Shown: positions 7,470-12,058 of the stretch, one piece after another | Layout of the letters: every line of letters begins with the position of its first letter | Numbering within the stretch: position 1 is the first letter of the stretch | Source: Flavobacteriales bacterium UBA4474 | GTDB taxonomy: Bacteria; Bacteroidota; Bacteroidia; Flavobacteriales_D; Sanyastnellaceae | Length of the DNA stretch: 12,058 bases | NCBI GenBank assembly: GCA_002389295.1 | Contig: DGOE01000009.1 | Location: 4,861 to 16,918, forward strand | Direction of reading: 5' to 3' | Notes under the pieces: generated by a model | Databases searched by the model: none | Seen by the model: the letters and a program-made list of their open reading frames with translations, nothing else | What the model was told of the DNA's origin: nothing | Made by a program: the position numbers and the translations under genes

Positions 7470-7477
7470 TATCTTTG
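7470..7477 (+). promoter_or_regulatory. Candidate Bacteroidota -7 promoter element for thrS
   Basis: The sequence is TATCTTTG, an exact TAnnTTTG match ending 17 bases before the thrS ATG, so the leader would be only about 12 bases long. No clear -33 TTTG stands at the normal distance. Just upstream is a perfect 5-base inverted repeat, CGGGT at 7442-7446 and ACCCG at 7453-7457, which could be an operator or may be chance. Apart from these, the 7326-7494 gap shows nothing I can name. Confidence 0.5.
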
Positions 7478-7494
7478 CCGCGAATCAGAAACGC

Positions 7495-9456
7495 ATGATC
7501 AACATCACCCTTCCCGACGGCTCGGTCAGACAAGCTGCCGACGATGCCACAGCACTCGACGTGGCGCGCGACATTAGCGAAGGGCTTGCCCGAAACGTGC
7601 TCGCAGCAGAAGTCGACGGTGAAGTGCGCGACGCCCAGCGCCCATTGGGGGGTGACGTGGCGCTGAAGCTGCTGACGTGGGGCGATGATGATGCCGCCAG
7701 CACCATGTGGCACAGCGGGGCACACCTGATGGCCGAGGCGCTGGAAGTGCTGTATCCCGGGGTCAAGTTTTGGGTGGGGCCATCCGTGGAGGGCGGCTTC
7801 TACTACGACGTCGATTTTGGGGAGCACACCTTTAGCGACAAGGACTTTCCGACGGTAGAAAAGAAGATGCTCGAGTTGGCGCGCGAGAAGTCGGCCTACG
7901 TCCGAAAGGAGGTGCCCAAGTCCGAAGCCATCGCTTACTTCAAGGAGAAGGGTGACCACTATAAGTTGGACCTGCTCGACAGCCTCGAGGATGGCACCAT
8001 CACGTTCTACACGCAAGGGGGCTTCACCGATCTGTGCCGGGGGCCACACATTCCCCACACCGGTTTCATCAAAGCGGTCAAACTGCTCGCGGTGGCCGGA
8101 GCGTATTGGAAAGGGGACGAGTCTCAGAAGCAGCTCACCCGCATCTACGGCATCGCCTTTCCGAAGAAGGCGCAGCTCGACGAACACCTCGAGTTGTTGG
8201 AGCAGGCCCGGTTGCGGGACCACAGAAAACTCGGCAAGGAACTCGACCTGTTTTCCTTTAGCGAAAAGGTGGGCCAAGGCTTGCCCCTGTGGTTGCCCAA
8301 AGGCGCCGATTTGAGGATGCGCTTGGAGAATTTTCTCAAGGATGCCCAGCGAAAAATGGGCTACCAGGCGGTCATTACGCCGCACATCGGGCACAAGGAG
8401 CTCTACGTGACCAGCGGCCACTATGCCAAGTACGGAGAGGACAGCTTCCAGCCCATCAAGACCCCGGCAGAGGGGGAGGAGTACCTGCTGAAGCCCATGA
8501 ACTGCCCGCACCACTGTGAGGTGTTCAAGAGCCGCCCGCGCAGTTACCGCGACCTGCCCGTGCGCTTCGCTGAATTCGGCACGGTGTACCGCTATGAGCA
8601 AAGCGGAGAGCTGCACGGATTGACCCGCGTGCGCGGCTTCACGCAGGACGACGCCCACATTTTCTGCACGGTGGACCAGGTCAAGGAAGAGGTCGGCAAG
8701 GTCATCGACCTGGTGCTGTACATCTTCAAGACGTTGGACTTTGTCGACTTTGTGGCCCAGGTTTCCCTGCGCGACCCAGAGACGCCCGACAAGTACATCG
8801 GCAACAACGAGAATTGGGACAATGCGGAGAAGGCCATCGCCGAGGTGGCCGAAGAGAAGGGGTTGAAGACGATCACCGAATTGGGAGAAGCGGCGTTTTA
8901 TGGTCCCAAGCTCGACTTCATGGTGCGGGATGCAATCGGCCGTAAATGGCAACTTGGAACCGTCCAAATCGACTACAACTTGCCCGAGCGGTTCAAGCTC
9001 GAATACGTGGGGGCCGACAACGAAAAACACCGCCCCGTGATGATTCACAGGGCGCCTTTTGGCTCCATGGAGCGTTTCGTCGCCATCCTGATCGAGCATT
9101 GCGCCGGAAAATTCCCGCTCTGGCTCACTCCGGAACAGGCGCGGATACTGCCGGTTAGCGACAAGTTCAACGACTATGCACAAGAGGTTTCAAAATCGCT
9201 TGAAAAGCGCGATATTCGCGCCCTCGTTGACGACCGCAGTGAAAAGGTTGGGAAGAAGATCCGCGAAGCGGAGCTCGACAAAATCCCGTACATGCTCATC
9301 GTGGGAGGAGACGAGGCCGAGAACGGAACCGTAGCCGTGCGCAAGCAAGGCGAAGGGGATGTTGGAGGCATGACCACTGCGGCATTTGTCGACCGAATTG
9401 AAAAAGAGGTTGCGGAAATGCTCGGTGGGGACGAGATGATTGAACACACTAACTGA
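7495..9456 (+). CDS. thrS: Threonyl-tRNA synthetase
   Basis: This class II synthetase charges tRNA-Thr. It is 653 residues long with the full domain set: a TGS domain (about 1-62), and an editing domain with its metal-type residues H73, H77, C181 and H185 (HSGAH and CRGPH). The catalytic core has zinc ligands C337 (MNCPHH), H388 (DDAHIF) and H518 (IHRAPFGSMERF), and motif 2 lies around VYRYEQSGELHGLTRVRGF (364-382). A C-terminal anticodon-binding domain runs from about 541. All key residues are present. ATG 7495 (MINITLPDGS) was chosen because it gives the standard TGS N-terminus; the open frame extends 51 codons up but that stretch holds the candidate promoter. No Shine-Dalgarno is visible. 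It is the first gene of thrS-infC-rpmI-rplT; infC begins 7 bases after the stop. Confidence 0.98.
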   Translation: MINITLPDGSVRQAADDATALDVARDISEGLARNVLAAEVDGEVRDAQRPLGGDVALKLLTWGDDDAASTMWHSGAHLMAEALEVLYPGVKFWVGPSVEGGFYYDVDFGEHTFSDKDFPTVEKKMLELAREKSAYVRKEVPKSEAIAYFKEKGDHYKLDLLDSLEDGTITFYTQGGFTDLCRGPHIPHTGFIKAVKLLAVAGAYWKGDESQKQLTRIYGIAFPKKAQLDEHLELLEQARLRDHRKLGKELDLFSFSEKVGQGLPLWLPKGADLRMRLENFLKDAQRKMGYQAVITPHIGHKELYVTSGHYAKYGEDSFQPIKTPAEGEEYLLKPMNCPHHCEVFKSRPRSYRDLPVRFAEFGTVYRYEQSGELHGLTRVRGFTQDDAHIFCTVDQVKEEVGKVIDLVLYIFKTLDFVDFVAQVSLRDPETPDKYIGNNENWDNAEKAIAEVAEEKGLKTITELGEAAFYGPKLDFMVRDAIGRKWQLGTVQIDYNLPERFKLEYVGADNEKHRPVMIHRAPFGSMERFVAILIEHCAGKFPLWLTPEQARILPVSDKFNDYAQEVSKSLEKRDIRALVDDRSEKVGKKIREAELDKIPYMLIVGGDEAENGTVAVRKQGEGDVGGMTTAAFVDRIEKEVAEMLGGDEMIEHTN

Positions 9457-9463
9457 GCGCACC

Positions 9464-9466
9464 ATC
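9464..9466 (+). promoter_or_regulatory. Rare AUC start codon of infC, likely autoregulatory
   Basis: ATC stands where homologues have the first codon of MAIRRRR. Escherichia coli infC starts with AUU, and IF3 discriminates against such codons and so limits its own synthesis. The same logic is inferred here. No Shine-Dalgarno stands before it; the codon is 7 bases after the thrS stop, so re-initiation or coupling to thrS is possible. Confidence 0.7.
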
Positions 9467-10018
9467 GCTATTCGACGCAGACGATCCCGGGGACCAGCCC
9501 GCGTGATCAAAAAGAATCCGCACCGCACGAACCGGGAAATCCGCGTTCAGCAGGTGCGCTTGGTCGGAGACAACATCGGCGATGCCGACGTTGTCGAGTT
9601 GGAGGACGCGCTGAAGATGGCGGAGGAGCAGGAATTAGACCTTGTGGAGATTTCCCCGAAAGCGGATCCTCCGGTGTGCAGGATTCTGAATTATCAGAAA
9701 TTCCTGTACGACCAGAAGAAGAAGCAGAAGGAAATCAAGGCCAATCAGGCCAAGGTCACCCAGAAGGAAATCAGGTTCGGCCCGAACACGGACGACCACG
9801 ATTTCAACTTCAAGGTGAAGCACGCCCGCAAGTTCCTTGAGGAGGGAAACAAATTGAAGGCCCATGTATTCTTCCGCGGAAGGTCCATTGTCTTCAAAGA
9901 GAGGGGAGAGATCCTGTTGTTGCGTTTTGCGCAAGAATTGGAGGACGTTGGCACCGTTGAACTGATGCCGAAGTTGGAGGGGAAGCGGATGTTTATCACG
10001 CTTAGACCAAAGAAGTAA
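9464..10018 (+). CDS. infC: Translation initiation factor IF-3 (probable AUC start)
   Basis: IF3 binds the 30S subunit and checks start codon and initiator tRNA pairing. The 184-residue protein has both domains: an N-terminal part with REIRVQQVRLVG (24-35) and LDLVEISPKADPPVCRILNY (58-77), a Lys-rich linker (about 84-105), and a C-terminal part with KEIRFGPNTDDHDFNFKVKH (101-120), VFFRGR (135-140) and MPKLEGKRM (168-176). The start is placed at ATC 9464 because the codons from there read (M)AIRRRRS, the usual N-terminus in Bacteroidota. No ATG lies in this region. The alternatives are TTG at 9440, inside thrS, which adds eight residues, and GTG at 9503, which would remove the basic N-terminus. 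An ATT at 9470 is also possible. Confidence 0.93.
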   Translation: MAIRRRRSRGPARVIKKNPHRTNREIRVQQVRLVGDNIGDADVVELEDALKMAEEQELDLVEISPKADPPVCRILNYQKFLYDQKKKQKEIKANQAKVTQKEIRFGPNTDDHDFNFKVKHARKFLEEGNKLKAHVFFRGRSIVFKERGEILLLRFAQELEDVGTVELMPKLEGKRMFITLRPKK

Positions 10019-10060
10019 CAACCTGGTGAGGGGCTACCCAAACCGACACATACGGACGAC

Positions 10061-10255
10061 ATGCCGAAGATGAAGACCAAGAGCAGCGCGAAGAAGCGCT
10101 TTACCGTGACCGGCACGGGCAAGCTGAAGCGCAAGCACGCGTTCAAGTCGCACATCCTGACCAAAAAGAGCACCAAGCAAAAGCGCAACCTGACGAAAAC
10201 AGGTTTGGTGCACAAGTCAGACGTGCCCAACATCAAGACCCAATTGGGTATCTGA
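10061..10255 (+). CDS. rpmI: Large ribosomal subunit protein bL35
   Basis: This 64-residue, strongly basic protein begins with MPKMKTKSSAKKRFTVTGTG and ends with the VHKSDVPNIKTQL block, both typical of bL35, at the usual length of about 65. It is a structural protein of the 50S subunit. It starts at ATG 10061, 42 bases after the infC stop, with no obvious Shine-Dalgarno, and precedes rplT as in nearly all bacteria with this cluster. Confidence 0.98.
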   Translation: MPKMKTKSSAKKRFTVTGTGKLKRKHAFKSHILTKKSTKQKRNLTKTGLVHKSDVPNIKTQLGI

Positions 10256-10329
10256 GAAAGAAACTGTTGAACTGGTTGCCAGCTCCACAAGTTCCCAAAC
10301 GGGACGCTGTCCGCCGAAACTGATATACC
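10256..10329 (+). promoter_or_regulatory. rpmI-rplT spacer with two small hairpins, possible L20 target
   Basis: The 74-base gap can form a bulged hairpin (GAACTGG at 10269-10275 with CC at 10285-10286 and AGTTC at 10290-10294) and a short one (GGAC at 10302-10305 with GTCC at 10309-10312). L20 represses this operon in other bacteria by binding mRNA that imitates its rRNA site, so a similar role is conceivable. The stems are short and could be chance. Confidence 0.2.
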
Positions 10330-10674
10330 ATGCCTCGTTCCAATAACGCAGTGGCCAGCAGGGCCCGCCGCAAGAAAATTCTCAAGATGGCTAAGGGCTA
10401 CTACGGTGCCCGTAAAAACGTCTGGACGGTCGCCAAAAACGCCGTCGAGAAAGGCCTTCAATATGCCTACGTTGGCCGCAAGCTCAAGAAGCGCCAATTC
10501 CGCTCGCTGTGGATTCAGCGGATCAACGCGGGCACACGCCAATACGGCATGAGCTACAGCCAATTCATGGGCAAGTGCTCCAAGTCGGGCATCGAGCTCA
10601 ACCGCAAGGTCCTCGCCGACCTCGCACTCAACCACCCCGCCGCGTTCAAAGCGGTAGTGGACCAGGTGAAGTAA
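10330..10674 (+). CDS. rplT: Large ribosomal subunit protein bL20
   Basis: This 114-residue protein has the hallmark N-terminus MPRSNNAVASRARRKKILKM, then AKGYYGARKNVW (21-32), FRSLWIQRINAG (57-68), YSQFMGKC and a C-terminal ELNRKVLADLALNHPAAF block. It binds 23S rRNA early in 50S assembly and is needed for it; in other bacteria it is also the translational repressor of its own operon. The length is normal. ATG 10330 gives the universal MPRS start. It is the last gene of the cluster and is followed by the hairpin at 10694-10729. Confidence 0.98.
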   Translation: MPRSNNAVASRARRKKILKMAKGYYGARKNVWTVAKNAVEKGLQYAYVGRKLKKRQFRSLWIQRINAGTRQYGMSYSQFMGKCSKSGIELNRKVLADLALNHPAAFKAVVDQVK

Positions 10675-10693
10675 GGCTTCACCCGACCAAAAT

Positions 10694-10729
10694 GAAGAAC
10701 GCCGGCCCCATTGGGAGCCGGCGTTCTTC
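10694..10729. terminator. Strong hairpin between convergent genes, likely bidirectional terminator
   Basis: Two perfect 13-base arms (10694-10706 and 10717-10729, GAAGAACGCCGGC with its complement) enclose a 10-base loop. It lies 19 bases after the rplT stop and 25 bases after the end of the convergent TPR gene. The following T-tracts are weak: GTT on the plus side and ATTTT on the minus side. It is therefore probably a terminator for both directions, although not a textbook one on the plus strand. Confidence 0.8.
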
Positions 10730-10754
10730 GTTAAAGAAAAAACGAGCGCACCAA

Positions 10755-11798
10755 TCAGCGCATTGATTCAATCACCCGGCCCTTGGCCAAGGCTGCGGGG
10801 GTGAATGCCGGCGCAAAAGAGAGGGCCGTATTGTAAGCATCCAGCGCACCCTGCGGATCGCCCATGCTCTCCAGCGCCAGTCCCTTATTGAAGTGCGCTT
10901 GATGGTAATAGGGCAGCAGGTCTATGGCAGTGCCAAACCAGAATGCAGCACTGTCGTATTGTGACAGGTATTCCAGGTGCACAAAACCCTTGTTGAATGC
11001 CGCCGAAGCGTTGGTGGCATCCAACGTGAGGATGAGGTCATACAAGGCGAGGGCGTCCGCGTAGCGCCGGCCTTCGGCATCTCCATGCTCTTGAAGAAAC
11101 ATGGCCTCGTCATAAATGGCTTCGATGCTGTTGGGTTTGAGGTTGCGCGCCGTTTTGAAGAATTCGAGGGCGAGGTCATCGTGGGCGGCAGCATACAGCA
11201 TGCCCAATTGGATATAGGCGTCGTAGCGTTCAGGAGCGACCTCGACCACGGTCTGGAAGGAGCTCGCAGCCTTGATCGTGTCACCGGTTTCCATGTAGAG
11301 ACGGCCCTTGAGGAAGTACGCGTCATCCAAACGGCTGTCCAGCCGCAGGGCGTCATTGATGCGTTTCAAGGCAGGATCGTATGAACGCAGCAGCAAATCC
11401 ACCCGCGCCAAGGAAAGGAGGGAAGGGACATGTTCGGAGTCGGTGTCCAAAACGGACTCCCACTCCCGAACGGCCCCCTCGAAATCCTGAATCCCAAACC
11501 TCAACTCGCCCAAGGCATGGCGGTCGTCCACAAGGGTGGAGTCCAATGCGAGCGCACGCTCGTAGTCGGAGATGGCTGCTCCCGACTGCTCGCCGCGCAG
11601 AAAGAACTTCCCCCGGTCCAAATACACCGCTGGAGATTCCGGCGCTGCAATGACCTGGTCGTTGAACCAAGCCAGCGAGTCCGGTATGGCCAAAGGTGGA
11701 TCTTCAGCTGTCTCTGCGGACCGCGTGTCCCCATCGCATCCGGCGATGGCGACCGCAGCCAACAGCCCCATTCCGAAGACGGTTGATCCTTTCAACAT
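10755..11798 (-). CDS. TPR-repeat lipoprotein
   Basis: This 347-residue protein has a lipoprotein signal (hydrophobic core about 8-19, lipobox IAGC with Cys21), then an acidic linker to about 50 and roughly eight tetratricopeptide repeats filling 57-333. The repeats keep the 34-residue spacing, for example 57-90, 91-124, 125-158, 159-192 and 193-226, with the usual Gly/Ala and Leu/Pro positions. It is probably anchored in a membrane facing the periplasm and used for protein-protein contacts; no partner can be named. ATG 11798 was chosen over the TTG one codon upstream. Its first base is the last base of the recA stop (TGATG), so translation is probably coupled to recA. It ends at the hairpin shared with rplT. 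Confidence 0.85.
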   Translation of the reverse strand: MLKGSTVFGMGLLAAVAIAGCDGDTRSAETAEDPPLAIPDSLAWFNDQVIAAPESPAVYLDRGKFFLRGEQSGAAISDYERALALDSTLVDDRHALGELRFGIQDFEGAVREWESVLDTDSEHVPSLLSLARVDLLLRSYDPALKRINDALRLDSRLDDAYFLKGRLYMETGDTIKAASSFQTVVEVAPERYDAYIQLGMLYAAAHDDLALEFFKTARNLKPNSIEAIYDEAMFLQEHGDAEGRRYADALALYDLILTLDATNASAAFNKGFVHLEYLSQYDSAAFWFGTAIDLLPYYHQAHFNKGLALESMGDPQGALDAYNTALSFAPAFTPAALAKGRVIESMR

Positions 11799-12058
11799 CA
11801 AGCTTCCTCAAGCGCAGCGACGGACTCTTCCTCCGGCGCGTCACCTTGCAGGGCTGTTTTGATGCCCACCTCAAGCTCTTCCATGAGTTCGATGTTGTCC
11901 TCGAGGAGCTTCTTCACGGCATCGCGGCCTTGACCCAATCGGGTTTCCCCATAGCTGAACCACGAGCCTGACTTCTTGATGATGCCTTGGTCAACACCGA
12001 GGTCGATGACTTCTCCGACCCGGGAGATGCCCTTGCCGTACATGATGTCGAACTCAGC
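11798..12058 (-). CDS. recA: Recombinase RecA, C-terminal part (partial, runs off right edge)
   Basis: Only the last 86 residues are in the window. They start within AEFDIMYGKGISRVGEVIDL and continue with KSGSWFSYGETRLGQGRDAV, which is the end of the RecA core and the start of its C-terminal domain. The final residues DAPEEESVAALEEA form the acidic tail that tunes DNA access in RecA. The protein drives homologous recombination and the SOS response. The catalytic Walker motifs lie outside the window. The stop overlaps the next gene's ATG by one base. Confidence 0.97.
   Translation of the reverse strand, partial: AEFDIMYGKGISRVGEVIDLGVDQGIIKKSGSWFSYGETRLGQGRDAVKKLLEDNIELMEELEVGIKTALQGDAPEEESVAALEEA

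Noticed and set aside
7342..7494. 51-codon N-terminal extension of thrS
   Set aside because: The TGS domain begins at ATG 7495 and the upstream stretch contains the candidate promoter.
7447..9183. A 578-codon open frame on the minus strand inside thrS
   Set aside because: It lies wholly antisense to a gene with all ThrRS residues and has no recognisable domain; long antisense frames are common in GC-rich genes.
1..12058. CRISPR array, transposase, integrase, prophage, tRNA or rRNA
   Set aside because: I looked for regular repeats, mobile-element genes and RNA gene patterns on both strands and saw none.

Overview
The window looks like a chromosomal segment of a fairly GC-rich member of the Bacteroidota, most likely related to the Flavobacteriia. 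The grounds are a Bat (aerotolerance-type) operon in the order usual for that phylum, two exact matches to the Bacteroidota -7 promoter element TAnnTTTG placed where promoters are expected, and an almost complete lack of Shine-Dalgarno sequences before good start codons. I see no mobile element, CRISPR array, rRNA or tRNA. The lineage is inferred; no phylogenetic marker was compared.

Positions 1-5594 (minus strand) hold a tightly packed operon: a MoxR-family AAA+ ATPase, a DUF58 protein, a DUF4381-like membrane protein, BatA (VWA domain), and a second VWA protein of the BatB type. The last reading frame does not stop at the end of BatB. It continues in frame through a second hydrophobic segment into a BatC-like TPR domain with a Gln-rich tail and runs off the left edge, so it is a BatB-BatC fusion. 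All junctions are overlaps or a 1-base gap, which suggests translational coupling. By family knowledge the MoxR ATPase would act in the cytoplasm on a membrane complex whose VWA and TPR domains face the periplasm.

Positions 5697-6649 (plus) hold a coupled pair, a MazG/PRA-PH-like NTP pyrophosphohydrolase and a DUF4442 hotdog-fold protein, divergent from the Bat operon. A secreted protein of unknown function (6624-7325, minus) converges on them and overlaps the DUF4442 gene by 26 bases.

Positions 7495-10674 (plus) hold the classic translation cluster thrS-infC-rpmI-rplT. The infC gene appears to start at a rare AUC codon, which fits IF3 autoregulation. A strong hairpin at 10694-10729 separates it from the converging minus-strand pair recA (partial, right edge) and a TPR lipoprotein gene whose start overlaps the recA stop.

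The most unusual points are the BatB-BatC fusion, the extra N-terminal membrane segment in both VWA proteins, the AUC start of infC, and the recA-coupled TPR lipoprotein. I found no wholly new system. No gene-free stretch exceeds 300 bases; the longest is 7326-7494.
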